A stretch of 64,000 nt of DNA from Flavobacteriaceae bacterium S0862 (GTDB lineage: Bacteria > Bacteroidota > Bacteroidia > Flavobacteriales > Flavobacteriaceae), in NCBI GenBank assembly GCA_023015825.1, contig JALKAW010000001.1, positions 372,001 through 436,000 of the forward strand, read 5' to 3'. The position numbers were made by a program, and so were the translations under genes. Below the pieces are notes generated by a model. The model saw nothing but the letters and a program-made list of their open reading frames with translations. It searched no databases and was not told the DNA's origin. Positions 35,356 through 45,033 of this stretch are shown in pieces. Within the stretch, counting starts at the first letter, position 1. Every line of letters begins with the position of its first letter.

Positions 35356-36602
35356 TGCAAGCAGAGATAATTACTATTGGTGATGAGATTCTCATTGGTC
35401 AAGTAGTTGATACCAATTCGGCATATATTTCAAAAGAACTTAACAAAATAGGTGTTTCTGTATACCAAATTACGTCTGTCCAAGACGATAAAGAACACAT
35501 CCTAAAATCTTTAAAAGAAGCCGAAGAAAACGCCGATATCATAATCTTAACTGGAGGTTTAGGACCTACAAAGGACGATATTACCAAAAACACCCTTGCA
35601 GAATATTTTAATGACTCTTTGGTGCAAAGCGAAGCTGTTTTCCAAAACATTAAAAAACTTTGGAAAAAGTATATCAAACAGGAGCTTTCACAGGTTAATA
35701 TAGATCAAGCCTTAGTGCCTTCCAAAGCAGCGGTTTTAATGAATCATTTTGGGAGTGCTCCAGGCATGTGGTTAGAAAAGAAAAATAAGGTATTCATTTC
35801 TCTTCCAGGAGTACCTTTTGAAATGAAGGCTTTAATGAATCATGAAGTGCTGCCTCGACTTAAAGAACAATTTGAATTGCCTTTTATTTTACATAAAACA
35901 CTGCTTACTTATGGTCTAGGAGAAAGTAAGCTTGCTGAAAAAATTGAAGATTGGGAAGATAATCTTCCAACTTTTATAAAACTTGCTTATTTGCCTAATT
36001 TAGGTATGGTAAGACTACGTTTATCTGCAAAAGGAACAAACGAGAAGCTTTTGATTGCCGAAATGGATAAGCAATTAGAATTGTTATTGCCACAAATAGA
36101 AAAGGAGTTTGCTGGTTTTGAGGAAAATGGCGCACTAGAAGTATTAATTGGAGAAAAATTAACAAGTCTAGGGAAAACTTTGGCAACAGCCGAAAGTTGT
36201 ACAGGAGGTAAGATAGCCGAAAGAATCACAGCAAATTCAGGAGCATCAGTCTATTTTAAAGGCAGCGTGGTAAGTTATGCTACCGAAGCTAAAATAAATG
36301 TATTAAAAATTAACAAAGATTTAATTGATAAGTATTCTGTAGTGAGCACTCAAGTAGCAGAAGCTATGGCTAAAAGTGTCCAGAAATTATTTAAAACAGA
36401 TTACGCTATAGCAACTACAGGTAATGCAGGACCAACAAAAGGTGATGCAAATGCCGAGGTTGGAACCGTATGCATTGCTATTGCTACTCCTAACAGTGTT
36501 TTTTCTAAAATATTTAGTCTAGGAAATCATCGAACAAAAGTGATAAATAAAGCTGTAAATAAAGCTTTTGAAATGCTTCAAAAAGAAATTTTTAAAAATT
36601 GA
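35355..36602 (+). CDS. cinA: CinA family nicotinamide-nucleotide amidohydrolase
   Basis: 415 residues. The N-terminal MoCF-like domain (1-170; EIITIGDEILIGQVVDTNSAYIS, ILTGGLGPTKDDITK) has the COG1058 form. The C-terminal CinA domain (about 255-412) shows TLATAESCTGGKIAERITANSGAS, with the serine of ESCTGG as probable catalytic residue, and TTGNAGPTKGDANAEVGTV. The family degrades pyridine nucleotides in NAD salvage. Last gene of the operon from 33626. Confidence 0.93.
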   Translation: MQAEIITIGDEILIGQVVDTNSAYISKELNKIGVSVYQITSVQDDKEHILKSLKEAEENADIIILTGGLGPTKDDITKNTLAEYFNDSLVQSEAVFQNIKKLWKKYIKQELSQVNIDQALVPSKAAVLMNHFGSAPGMWLEKKNKVFISLPGVPFEMKALMNHEVLPRLKEQFELPFILHKTLLTYGLGESKLAEKIEDWEDNLPTFIKLAYLPNLGMVRLRLSAKGTNEKLLIAEMDKQLELLLPQIEKEFAGFEENGALEVLIGEKLTSLGKTLATAESCTGGKIAERITANSGASVYFKGSVVSYATEAKINVLKINKDLIDKYSVVSTQVAEAMAKSVQKLFKTDYAIATTGNAGPTKGDANAEVGTVCIAIATPNSVFSKIFSLGNHRTKVINKAVNKAFEMLQKEIFKN

Positions 36603-36613
36603 TAAAATAAAGT

Positions 36614-36643
36614 TTGTCAAACATTAAAGAATTCGTAAATTTG
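36614..36643 (+). promoter_or_regulatory. Promoter of the rpmB-rpmG operon
   Basis: TTG (36614-36616), 19-base spacer, TAAATTTG (36636-36643), a very good match to the Bacteroidota housekeeping promoter. It leaves a leader of about 35 bases. Confidence 0.7.
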
Positions 36644-36684
36644 CACCTCGTTTTAAAATAACAATATTTTTAAAGTTAGATATC

Positions 36685-36921
36685 ATGTCAAGAGTTTGTG
36701 AACTTACTGGAAAAAAAGCGATGGTTGGAAACAACGTTTCGCATGCAATGAATAAAACTAAGCGTAAGTTTAATGCGAACTTACTTAAGAAACGTTTTTA
36801 CATTCCTGAAGAAGATAAGTGGGTGACTTTAAAAGTTTCTGCTGCTGCATTAAAAACTATCAATAGAGTTGGTATTTCTGCTGCAATTAAAGAAGCTAAG
36901 TCTAAAGGATTTTTAAAATAA
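36685..36921 (+). CDS. rpmB: 50S ribosomal protein L28
   Basis: 78 residues, full length for L28: [20 protein letters not shown], then [28 protein letters not shown]. It begins the rpmB-rpmG-DUF4295-ftsY cluster that is conserved in Bacteroidota. Strong promoter upstream. Confidence 0.97.
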   Translation: MSRVCELTGKKAMVGNNVSHAMNKTKRKFNANLLKKRFYIPEEDKWVTLKVSAAALKTINRVGISAAIKEAKSKGFLK

Positions 36922-36948
36922 TAGCCTCATAGTTTAAATAGTAGTACA

Positions 36949-37131
36949 ATGGCAAAGAAAGGAAATAGAATTCAAGTAATATTAGAATGTACAGAGCATA
37001 AAGAGTCTGGGCAACCAGGAACTTCTAGATATATTACAACAAAAAATAAAAAGAACACGCCTGATAGAATGGAGATTAAGAAATTTAATCCAATCTTAAA
37101 GCGTATGACAGTTCATAAAGAAATCAAGTAA
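36949..37131 (+). CDS. rpmG: 50S ribosomal protein L33
   Basis: 60 residues. [37 protein letters not shown] is the L33 core. It lacks the CxxC zinc pair seen in some bacteria, so it is the zinc-independent form. Lies 27 bases after rpmB. Confidence 0.97.
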   Translation: MAKKGNRIQVILECTEHKESGQPGTSRYITTKNKKNTPDRMEIKKFNPILKRMTVHKEIK

Positions 37132-37145
37132 AAAATAATTGAATC

Positions 37146-37298
37146 ATGGCAAAGAAATCAGTAGCATCATTACAAACTGGATCTAAAAGATTAACAAAGG
37201 CTATTAAAATGGTAAAGTCTCCAAAATCAGGAGCCTATATGTTTGTTGAGTCAATTATGGCACCAGAACAAGTAAACGACTTTTTGAATAAAAAATAA
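37146..37298 (+). CDS. DUF4295 small basic protein
   Basis: 50 residues: MAKKSVASLQTGSKRLTKAI, then SGAYMFVESIMAPEQVNDFL. Directly behind rpmG, as is standard in Bacteroidota. Size, basic charge and position suggest a ribosome-associated protein; recent structural work on Bacteroidota ribosomes points the same way, but I cannot confirm that from sequence. Confidence 0.92.
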   Translation: MAKKSVASLQTGSKRLTKAIKMVKSPKSGAYMFVESIMAPEQVNDFLNKK

Positions 37299-37324
37299 AT
37301 TATTTTTTATAATCAAGATATTTC

Positions 37325-37356
37325 AAGCTGCTTTCTTATAGATAGCAGCTTTTTTT
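37325..37356 (+). terminator. Terminator after the ribosomal operon
   Basis: AAGCTGCT / AGCAGCTT with an 11-base loop and a run of seven T. Confidence 0.8.
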
Positions 37357-37484
37357 ATGCCTTTTAATAGGCAATCTTCAAGAAATATTTATTTTCTTTA
37401 TGCACGATTTAATGACAATGTAGCAGAAATTGTCTTTAGGCAAGAATATTGCTATTTCTAAATTAAAGTAATATATAACAATAC

Positions 37485-38438
37485 ATGAGTTTATTTAAAA
37501 AGATATTTTCCTCAGAAAAAAAGGAAACACTAGATAAAGGATTAGAAAAATCTAAAACCTCATTTTTCAACAAACTTAACAAAGCAGTTGCCGGAAAATC
37601 TAAAGTTGATGATGATGTTCTTGATAATTTGGAAGAGATTTTAGTAACTAGTGACGTTGGTGTAAATACTACTTTAAAAGTAATTGATAGAATTGAAGCT
37701 AGAGTCGCAAAAGACAAATACCTTGGAGCATCAGAATTAAACAAGATACTAAGAGAAGAAATTGCTGGATTATTATCTGAAACTAATTCAGGTGAAGCGA
37801 CTGAATTTATCATTCCTAACACTCAAAAACCTCATGTGATTATGGTTGTTGGTGTTAATGGCGTCGGAAAAACTACAACTATTGGTAAATTGGCTTATCA
37901 ATTTAAAAAGCAAGGGTTAAATGTTGTTTTAGGAGCAGCAGATACTTTTAGAGCAGCAGCGATAGACCAACTGCAAGTTTGGGCAGATCGTGTAGATATT
38001 CCAATTGTAAAGCAATCTATGGGAAGCGATCCTGCATCTGTGGCGTTTGACGCATTAGAATCTGGAGTGTCTCAGAATGCTGATGTTGTAATTATTGATA
38101 CTGCTGGACGTTTGCATAATAAAGTCAACTTAATGAACGAGCTAACCAAGATAAAACGAGTGATGCAAAAAGTGGTTGACGATGCGCCTCACGATGTATT
38201 ATTAGTATTAGATGGCTCTACAGGTCAAAACGCCTTTGAACAAGCAAAGCAATTTACTGCAGCAACCGAAGTAACATCGTTGGCAGTCACCAAATTAGAT
38301 GGGACAGCCAAAGGAGGCGTAGTTATTGGTATTAGCGATGAATTTCAAATTCCTGTAAAATATATAGGCGTTGGCGAAGGGATTGAAGATTTACAAGTGT
38401 TTAATAAATATGAGTTTGTAGATTCGTTTTTTAAATAA
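37485..38438 (+). CDS. ftsY: Signal recognition particle receptor FtsY
   Basis: 317 residues. The short form without the acidic A-domain, usual in this phylum. NG domains: GVNGVGKTTTIGKLAYQ (G1), DTFRAAAIDQLQVWADR, IIDTAGRLHNK (G3), TKLDGTAKGGVV (G4). It docks SRP-ribosome complexes at the inner membrane. Follows a terminator, so probably has its own promoter. Gap upstream (37357-37484) contains only short inverted repeats. Confidence 0.97.
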   Translation: MSLFKKIFSSEKKETLDKGLEKSKTSFFNKLNKAVAGKSKVDDDVLDNLEEILVTSDVGVNTTLKVIDRIEARVAKDKYLGASELNKILREEIAGLLSETNSGEATEFIIPNTQKPHVIMVVGVNGVGKTTTIGKLAYQFKKQGLNVVLGAADTFRAAAIDQLQVWADRVDIPIVKQSMGSDPASVAFDALESGVSQNADVVIIDTAGRLHNKVNLMNELTKIKRVMQKVVDDAPHDVLLVLDGSTGQNAFEQAKQFTAATEVTSLAVTKLDGTAKGGVVIGISDEFQIPVKYIGVGEGIEDLQVFNKYEFVDSFFK

Positions 38439-38441
38439 TTA

Positions 38442-38870
38442 ATGAGTTTTAATATTTACCATAATCTAGTAATTAACGCTTCTCTAAAAGAAGTATTTGA
38501 TGTGGTGTCTTTACCAAATCATTTAGATAATTGGTGGACTTTAAAAAGTTCTGGTAAACCAGAATTACATACTGAATACAATTTAAATTTTACCGATGAA
38601 TACGATTGGTATTGTAAAGTATCCAAAGTAGAACTAATCAAATCCTTTCATTTAAAAATGACAAAATCTGATGATGATTGGAATTCTACTACGTTTGGTT
38701 TTGATTTGGAAGAAGCAAATAATGGTACGTTGCTAAAGTTTAGTCATATAAATTGGCCAAAAGAAAATAATCATTTTAAGCATTCTTCGTTTTGTTGGGC
38801 TTTGCTACTTAACGGCTTAAAAAACTATCTTGAAAAGAGAGAGATTATTCCTTTCGATAAGAGAAATTAA
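38442..38870 (+). CDS. SRPBCC (START-like) domain protein
   Basis: 142 residues. Typical hydrophobic-pocket fold: VINASLKEVFDVVSLPNHLDNWW at the start, long YDWYCKVSKVELIKSFHLKM strands in the middle, and FCWALLLNGLKNYLEK as the C-terminal helix over the pocket. It probably binds a small hydrophobic ligand; function unknown. Begins 4 bases after ftsY, so cotranscribed. Confidence 0.82.
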   Translation: MSFNIYHNLVINASLKEVFDVVSLPNHLDNWWTLKSSGKPELHTEYNLNFTDEYDWYCKVSKVELIKSFHLKMTKSDDDWNSTTFGFDLEEANNGTLLKFSHINWPKENNHFKHSSFCWALLLNGLKNYLEKREIIPFDKRN

Positions 38871-38963
38871 TTTTTTTTTGCTTTCCTGAGTAGGCATGAA
38901 TCTACTATTATTACTTATGGAATCTCATTTAAATTTTTACTATTTTAGTAAAAAATACTAATC

Positions 38964-40592
38964 ATGCGTAAAATCTTATTTTTTCTTCTAATAACCCTTA
39001 TTCTTTCATGTAAAAAAGACACACCTGCAACTGTATTAACCGTTAGGGAAATTCCTGAAGTTGTAAGAGACTCAACCGATTTTAGAGAATTTCGAGTGCT
39101 AGATTCTAGATATATTAGTAAAGAGGAGTTGTGGCAACCTTTAAATAAGGATTTAGAAGATTTTACGGAAGAAACCTATAATAAGTTAAAGCCATTTGTT
39201 TTAGAACAAAACATTCCAAAGCTTCAAAAACATATTGCCAATGGTGATTTATCTTATGAATTACTTACCAAATTTTACTTGTATCGTATACGAAAGTTTG
39301 ATAGGGAAAATGAGTTATCTTTAAACTCTGTAATTGCCTTAAACCCAAATGTGATTGATGAAGCAAAAAAGGCTGACAACACTCAATTTGCAGCACTACC
39401 TCACCCAATTTTTGGTATGCCAATTTTATTAAAAGACAATATCAATGCTTCTGGAATGACAACAACTGCTGGTGCTGTGGCATTACAGGAGAATACTTCT
39501 GAAGATGCTTTTATTACAGAACGTTTAAAAAGTAATGGCGCACTTATTTTAGGGAAAGCCAATTTAAGCGAATGGGCTTATTTCTTTTGTGGCGATTGTC
39601 CAAGTGGGTATAGCGCCATTGGTGGACAAACATTAAATCCTTATGGTAGACGAACTATGGATACTGGAGGTTCAAGTTCTGGAAGTGGTGTGTCTGTTGC
39701 TGCTAATTTTAGTGTTGGTGCTGTTGGTAGCGAAACGTCGGGTTCTATTTTGTCACCTTCCAGTTCTAATTCTATAGTTGGGTTAAAACCTACTATTGGT
39801 TTATTGAGTAGAAGTGGTATTGTGCCTATTTCGTCAACTTTAGATACACCTGGACCAATGACTAAAAATGTGATTGATAATGCTATACTTTTGGATGCTA
39901 TGAGTGGTTTTGACGATTCAGATTCAAAAGCAATTAAAAGTCAGGTTTTGAGTTATTCTGAATCGCTTACTGAAAGTAGTATTGAAGGAAAACGATTTGG
40001 TGCTTTTAAAAGATTAATGGAAGATTCATTGTATGTAAATGCAATTAAAGTGTTACGTGACAATGGTGCTCAAGTCGTTGAGGTTGATGAAATTGATGTA
40101 CAACGTTCAGGGTTTATTAGCTTGTTAAATCTGGATATGAAAAAAGATTTGCCAGAATATCTAGCTAATCATGCCACAAAAGCTGTAGAGGTTACCTCTG
40201 TTCAGGATGTGATAGATTTTAACAATCTAGATTCGTTAAATCGCGCACCTTACGGACAAAGGCTCTTTAAAGGTATTGTAGATGACCCAGGGAGTTCGCG
40301 ATATCTAGATTCTATTAAAACCGATTTAAAGACAAAGAGTAGATTGTATTTTGATACACCTATTGAGAAGCAAAATCTTGATGGCTTTTTATCAATCAAT
40401 AATTTTCACGCAGGTTGGGCAGCCACAGCTGAATATCCAGCACTAACGGTTCCAATGGGTTATCAAGAAAGCGGTCGCCCAAGAGGATTAACGTTTATCT
40501 CAAAGCCTTTGAGTGAAAAAACGTTATTAGAATGGGCTCATGTATATGAACAAGCATCGAAAAAGCGAGTACCTCCAGTAAACTATAACTAG
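38964..40592 (+). CDS. Amidase-signature family lipoprotein
   Basis: 542 residues. Lipoprotein signal MRKILFFLLITLILSC with Cys16, so it is envelope-bound. The amidase signature is complete: K157 in MPILLKDNINASGM, the cis-serine in DTGGSSSGSGVSV and nucleophile S261 in GSETSGSILSPSS. An N-terminal extension of about 80 residues with mostly helical content precedes the catalytic part. It hydrolyses an amide outside the cytoplasm; substrate unknown. Its stop overlaps the convergent hydrolase stop by 4 bases. Confidence 0.9.
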   Translation: MRKILFFLLITLILSCKKDTPATVLTVREIPEVVRDSTDFREFRVLDSRYISKEELWQPLNKDLEDFTEETYNKLKPFVLEQNIPKLQKHIANGDLSYELLTKFYLYRIRKFDRENELSLNSVIALNPNVIDEAKKADNTQFAALPHPIFGMPILLKDNINASGMTTTAGAVALQENTSEDAFITERLKSNGALILGKANLSEWAYFFCGDCPSGYSAIGGQTLNPYGRRTMDTGGSSSGSGVSVAANFSVGAVGSETSGSILSPSSSNSIVGLKPTIGLLSRSGIVPISSTLDTPGPMTKNVIDNAILLDAMSGFDDSDSKAIKSQVLSYSESLTESSIEGKRFGAFKRLMEDSLYVNAIKVLRDNGAQVVEVDEIDVQRSGFISLLNLDMKKDLPEYLANHATKAVEVTSVQDVIDFNNLDSLNRAPYGQRLFKGIVDDPGSSRYLDSIKTDLKTKSRLYFDTPIEKQNLDGFLSINNFHAGWAATAEYPALTVPMGYQESGRPRGLTFISKPLSEKTLLEWAHVYEQASKKRVPPVNYN

Positions 40593-41674
40593 TTAACTAA
40601 GGTGCTTATCTTTTCCCAAAGATCATTGTCAAAAGATGAAAGCGCAAAATTTTCATTATCAGCAGAGTTTCCCATCCTAACAATGACTAATTTTTTGCTG
40701 GGTACGATGTATATTTTCTGGTCATTTTTCCCTAAAGCACTATACATGTCGTTTGGTGCATTAGGTATTAATTTACCGGAAAATTCAAATTGACTTTGTG
40801 GTAAATGATATGTTAATTTTCCATTAAGCCACCATAAATACCCATAGGCTTCATTAATATTTTGAGAAGTATTTATAGCGTCATTCAAATAATCTTCAGG
40901 GATTATTTGTTCATTTTCCCATTTCCCTTTAGCGTAGATTAAAAGTCCAAAACGAGCCATACTTTTTGCATTACTCCAATACACATTAAAATCATTATTC
41001 TTTACCCAAGAGCCAGACATACCAATTTTATTCTTTAGTTTAGAATTAAAGTAGTTCGTCCAAGTTTGATTGCTAGTTTGAGCAATGACATCTTGTAGCT
41101 TTACATATACATTATGGTATGCCGAACGGTTTCCAGCATCAGCTACATATTGTAAATCTTCATGAGATATACTATCTCCTAAACCGTCATCTAAGCCAGA
41201 AGTCATAGATAGAAGATTTTTGCAAGTAATAAGATTTTCTTTATCTAGTGGAGCACTTGTCCATCCAGTTCCTATATAGTCTGATACTTTACTGTCAATA
41301 TTTATTAAACCTTCGTCTTCAGCAATACCAATAATAGCAGTGGTAAGTGTTTTTCCTGCACTAGCCCAATACCATGGTAAAGTTGAATTATGACCATTAA
41401 AATATTTTTCTACTACTATTTTGCCGTCATAAAGTATTATAAAGCTTTTGGTGTTTTTTAGTTTTAAAAAATCGAGTAGTGATTGTAAGTTGTTTTCATT
41501 CCAATCTAATTCTTCTAAAGGCGTTGTTTCCCATTCATTTGAAGTATTTGAAGGAAAATAAATCTCAGTATTCGTTATTATGTCTTCATCAACTATATCA
41601 AAATCATCATTTGAAGAGCAATTAAATAAAAGTAAAGAACAGATGATAAATAGATAAAACTGCATATTTTTCAT
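40589..41674 (-). CDS. Beta-lactamase-fold serine hydrolase lipoprotein
   Basis: 361 residues from ATG 41674, which gives the lipoprotein signal MKNMQFYLFIICSLLLFNC (Cys19). The catalytic fold starts at about 60: S105-A-G-K108 is the SxxK motif, RSAYHNVYV a Tyr-x-Asn candidate. The late HGG motif is not obvious; YLWWLNGKLTYHLP replaces it. Third member of this superfamily in the window but more distant from the two at 5903 and 10755. Confidence 0.82.
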   Translation of the reverse strand: MKNMQFYLFIICSLLLFNCSSNDDFDIVDEDIITNTEIYFPSNTSNEWETTPLEELDWNENNLQSLLDFLKLKNTKSFIILYDGKIVVEKYFNGHNSTLPWYWASAGKTLTTAIIGIAEDEGLINIDSKVSDYIGTGWTSAPLDKENLITCKNLLSMTSGLDDGLGDSISHEDLQYVADAGNRSAYHNVYVKLQDVIAQTSNQTWTNYFNSKLKNKIGMSGSWVKNNDFNVYWSNAKSMARFGLLIYAKGKWENEQIIPEDYLNDAINTSQNINEAYGYLWWLNGKLTYHLPQSQFEFSGKLIPNAPNDMYSALGKNDQKIYIVPSKKLVIVRMGNSADNENFALSSFDNDLWEKISTLVN

Positions 41675-41727
41675 AAGTAGGGTTTTTAATAAGACTCTCA
41701 AATATATGAAAGGTTTAAATTAGATTG

Positions 41728-41735
41728 TATCTTTG
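41728..41735 (+). promoter_or_regulatory. -7 box of rimO
   Basis: TATCTTTG, 17 bases before the rimO ATG; fits TAnnTTTG. A -33 TTG is not seen at the usual spacing. Confidence 0.4.
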
Positions 41736-41752
41736 CAAACCAAAATTAAGGC

Positions 41753-43054
41753 ATGAGGACAAAGTCACTTAAAAAGAATAAAATCAACGTAGTAACATTA
41801 GGATGCTCTAAAAATGTTTACGACAGTGAGGTGTTGATGGGACAACTTAAAGCGAATAATAAAGACGTTGTACATGAAGAAGAAGGGAATATTGTAGTGA
41901 TAAACACTTGTGGTTTTATTAATAATGCCAAGGAAGAAAGTGTAAATACAATCCTTGAATATCTTCAAAAGAAGGAGGAAGGCGATGTCGATAAAGTGTT
42001 TGTAACTGGCTGTTTAAGTGAGCGTTATAAGCCAGATTTAGAAAAGGAAATTCCTGATGTAGACCAATATTTTGGAACCACCGAATTACCTAATTTATTA
42101 AAAGCCCTTGGTGCAGACTATAAGCATGAACTTATAGGTGAGCGTTTAACAACTACGCCAAAAAATTACGCTTATTTAAAGATTGCTGAAGGTTGTGATA
42201 GACCTTGTAGTTTTTGTGCAATTCCTTTAATGAGAGGGAAGCATAAATCGACACCAATTGAAGAGATCGTAATTGAAGCTGAAAAACTAGCGGCCAATGG
42301 TGTAAAAGAACTCATACTTATTGCCCAAGATTTAACTTATTACGGACTTGATTTATATAAGAAACGTAATTTAGCAGAACTGTTGGAAGCATTGGTAAAA
42401 GTTGACGGCATTGAGTGGATTCGCCTTCATTATGCATTTCCAACTGGTTTCCCAATGGATGTGCTAGATGTGATGAATAGAGAGCCTAAAATTTGTAATT
42501 ATTTAGACATACCATTGCAACATATTTCCGATAGTATTTTAAAAAGCATGCGTCGTGGAACGACTCAAGAAAAAACAACAAAACTGTTAAAGGAGTTTAG
42601 AGCAAAAGTTCCTAATATGACGATTAGAACAACACTTATTGTTGGTTATCCTGGAGAAACCGAAGAAGATTACCAGAAGCTTAAAGATTGGATAATCGAT
42701 ATGCGTTTTGAACGTTTAGGTTGTTTTACTTACTCACATGAAGAAAATACACACGCTTATAATCTAGAAGATGATGTGCCACAAGAGGTGAAGCAAGAGA
42801 GAGCAAATGAAATCATGGAAATACAGTCTCAAATTTCTTGGGAATTAAATCAAGAAAAGATAGGGCAGGACTTTAAAGTGGTTATCGACAGAAAAGAAGG
42901 CGATTATTTTGTTGGACGCACAGAATTTGATTCTCCAGATGTAGATAATGAAGTGCTTATTGATGCAGCTAAAACATATCTAAAAACAGGAGAATTTGCT
43001 ATAGTAAAAATTACTGATGCAGCAGATTTTGATCTTTATGCAGAGGTTGTTTAA
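41753..43054 (+). CDS. rimO: Ribosomal protein S12 methylthiotransferase RimO
   Basis: 433 residues. N-terminal MTTase domain (NVVTLGCSKNVYDSEVLMGQL, VINTCGFINNAKEES, VFVTGCLSERY) with its three cluster cysteines, radical-SAM CDRPCSFCAIP near residue 145 and a C-terminal TRAM domain ending near 430. The sequence matches RimO rather than MiaB (short N-terminus, LGCSKN motif). It methylthiolates the conserved aspartate of S12. Single gene, convergent with the next. Confidence 0.96.
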   Translation: MRTKSLKKNKINVVTLGCSKNVYDSEVLMGQLKANNKDVVHEEEGNIVVINTCGFINNAKEESVNTILEYLQKKEEGDVDKVFVTGCLSERYKPDLEKEIPDVDQYFGTTELPNLLKALGADYKHELIGERLTTTPKNYAYLKIAEGCDRPCSFCAIPLMRGKHKSTPIEEIVIEAEKLAANGVKELILIAQDLTYYGLDLYKKRNLAELLEALVKVDGIEWIRLHYAFPTGFPMDVLDVMNREPKICNYLDIPLQHISDSILKSMRRGTTQEKTTKLLKEFRAKVPNMTIRTTLIVGYPGETEEDYQKLKDWIIDMRFERLGCFTYSHEENTHAYNLEDDVPQEVKQERANEIMEIQSQISWELNQEKIGQDFKVVIDRKEGDYFVGRTEFDSPDVDNEVLIDAAKTYLKTGEFAIVKITDAADFDLYAEVV

Positions 43055-43061
43055 TTTACTC

Positions 43062-44366
43062 TTATTCTTTTCTTTCGATTTTTTCAAGTTGTCTTGAAAT
43101 TTTTCGAATAGCAGATTCTATTGATTTTTCAGGTTCTATAATGTTATATTCTCCCCAAAATTCTGGGTCTGAAAACCCTGAAGCTTCATCACTTAAAATA
43201 ACTGATGGCCTTATTCTGTTGTCTTTATTTAAAGCCGAGGTAATATTTGTTGTCCAATCCGTAATTGCCATTTCTATATTTAATGTGTAAATGCTACTAA
43301 ATAGTTTTTTACGCCATTTTACTCTAAATGCTAATTGCACATTACTATAACTATAATACCATTTCCCATCAGGTGTCGTTTTATAATCTACACGATACAA
43401 AGCTTCTTCTGGTTCTACTCTAACTAATCGAGGTTTTTTTCTAATAAATAGCTTTACTGCTTCATCTTTGTTTTCAACATTTAAGCTGTAGTTGGCACTT
43501 ACTAAAGCGAAAGTTTCAGCATCAATATATAATTTCCCTCTATATAAAGGTGTCACTATATTTGGTTGTTGCTCGAAATTCACAACATATACCTGACGAT
43601 CATTTATTTGAGTTGAATTACCAAAACTAAAATTGTAGTAGTCAAATAATTCTTCATCAAAAATATAGTCTTTGTACTTAACAATATCAGAATATAAAGC
43701 GCTAAATGGACCTCCCTGTAGTTTTACAGCCAAAGTATCCAATCTAGAATAATTAGTATTTTTTCTGGATTTCACAAGTTCTACAGCATCTCTCTTAGAT
43801 GTAGAGTAAGGTTCTTTATAAATCTTAACAACAGCTTCAGCTAATGAGGCATTTTTGTTGCGCTTTTTTATGGTTTCCCTATAAAAAGCAGTCATTAAGG
43901 TTTTCTCATTTACATATTTCTCTTCACGATTTTCTAATGTAGCCTTTACAAGTGCGCGTGCATCTTTAGGAACGTTAATGTTTACTTGAGATAGTTGTGT
44001 AGTAATAACATTTAATGTAATAGTATTATTCTCTCCTTTAAGGTTTCTTAATGGAACTTCTTGAGTTTCATAACCAAGAAAAGACACTTTAACACTATTG
44101 CCAGATAATGATTTAGGCACTTTTAAAGTAAACTCACCTTCTTTATTGGTGATAGTACTAATATTTGAATTAATTACTGAAACATCAGCAAATACTAACG
44201 GTTTTTTAGTGTCATTACCAATAATACGACCTTTATATTCGTCAAAAGACTGTGAAGTTTCTTGAAAACCTAAAGCGGAAGCATTTTGGTTAAAAACCAA
44301 AAAAGTAAATAATACTAAAAGTGTAACGAAGCTTGTTTTGTTTTGTTTTAAGTATCCCTTTTTCAT
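43062..44366 (-). CDS. CarboxypepD_reg-like envelope protein
   Basis: 434 residues. Signal region at about 12-32 (SFVTLLVLFTFLVFNQNASA), a CarboxypepD_reg domain at about 44-125 (YKGRIIGNDTKKPLVFADVSVINSN, FLGYETQEV), then a beta-rich domain of about 300 residues with YRETIKKRNKNASLAEAVVKIYK and many YSNVQLAFR-type strands, probably outer-membrane associated. Similar to flavobacterial proteins annotated DUF5686 or carboxypeptidase-like; role unknown. Likely its own unit: 78 bases separate it from the porin gene. Confidence 0.78.
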   Translation of the reverse strand: MKKGYLKQNKTSFVTLLVLFTFLVFNQNASALGFQETSQSFDEYKGRIIGNDTKKPLVFADVSVINSNISTITNKEGEFTLKVPKSLSGNSVKVSFLGYETQEVPLRNLKGENNTITLNVITTQLSQVNINVPKDARALVKATLENREEKYVNEKTLMTAFYRETIKKRNKNASLAEAVVKIYKEPYSTSKRDAVELVKSRKNTNYSRLDTLAVKLQGGPFSALYSDIVKYKDYIFDEELFDYYNFSFGNSTQINDRQVYVVNFEQQPNIVTPLYRGKLYIDAETFALVSANYSLNVENKDEAVKLFIRKKPRLVRVEPEEALYRVDYKTTPDGKWYYSYSNVQLAFRVKWRKKLFSSIYTLNIEMAITDWTTNITSALNKDNRIRPSVILSDEASGFSDPEFWGEYNIIEPEKSIESAIRKISRQLEKIERKE

Positions 44367-44444
44367 GATAACTTTATTTTTATTTGTTGTAAGAGGTAAG
44401 AGCCTTTAAGGTACTGATTTTTTAGATTTTAACCTAGATTTTTT

Positions 44445-44999
44445 TTAAAATTTAAATGCCAATCCAATTTGTAAAGTGTTAAATTTTCTATAGCCAGAAT
44501 CTTCTTCAATAAACTTCGATAGAGCAAAGTAAGGCCTACCTTCAATATAAAAGTTTGGTGTGATTTGATATCTTGCTCCAAATGTAAATCCAAACATAAA
44601 CGAGTTGTATAAATCGCTATTTTCAGCTTCACCTAAGTCAATTAAAACCTGACCTTCGGGACCTATAAATCCAGAAAAGCCATTTCCTAATTCAAAATTC
44701 AGTAATACAGGAATGTGCAAAAAACTTGCATTGTTTCTGCCTTGAAATTCGGTGGAAGAATAAATGATTTCAGGTTGAACGCTAAAGACATCAGATGTCG
44801 GGATATTTACAAAAGCACCAATATAGACACCAGATTTTTTTTGAACATTATCACTGGACTTATTCACAGTTTTATTGTGCATAGAGTTTAAACCTGCTTT
44901 TAAACCAAATCCTATTTCTGGTATAATTATCTCTTCGTCTTGTGCAAAAATGTGTCCAACAAAAAATATTAAAACTGTTGCGAGTATAAATTTTTTCAT
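44445..44999 (-). CDS. Porin-family outer-membrane beta-barrel protein
   Basis: 184 residues from ATG 44999, starting a clean signal peptide (MKKFILATVLIFFVGHIFA). The mature part is an eight-strand-type barrel: GFGLKAGLNSMHN at the start, SGVYIGAFVNIP, FGFTFGARYQITPNFYIEGR and a final LQIGLAFKF ending in Phe, as required for barrel assembly. PF13568-type protein. No specific channel role can be stated. Confidence 0.88.
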   Translation of the reverse strand: MKKFILATVLIFFVGHIFAQDEEIIIPEIGFGLKAGLNSMHNKTVNKSSDNVQKKSGVYIGAFVNIPTSDVFSVQPEIIYSSTEFQGRNNASFLHIPVLLNFELGNGFSGFIGPEGQVLIDLGEAENSDLYNSFMFGFTFGARYQITPNFYIEGRPYFALSKFIEEDSGYRKFNTLQIGLAFKF

Positions 45000-45033
45000 A
45001 ATTGTGATTTTCAAGTTGAGTAAAGTTATGCCA

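Noticed and set aside
44429-44632. Minus-strand 67-codon frame overlapping the porin gene
   Set aside because: Runs inside the porin gene in another frame with no family features.
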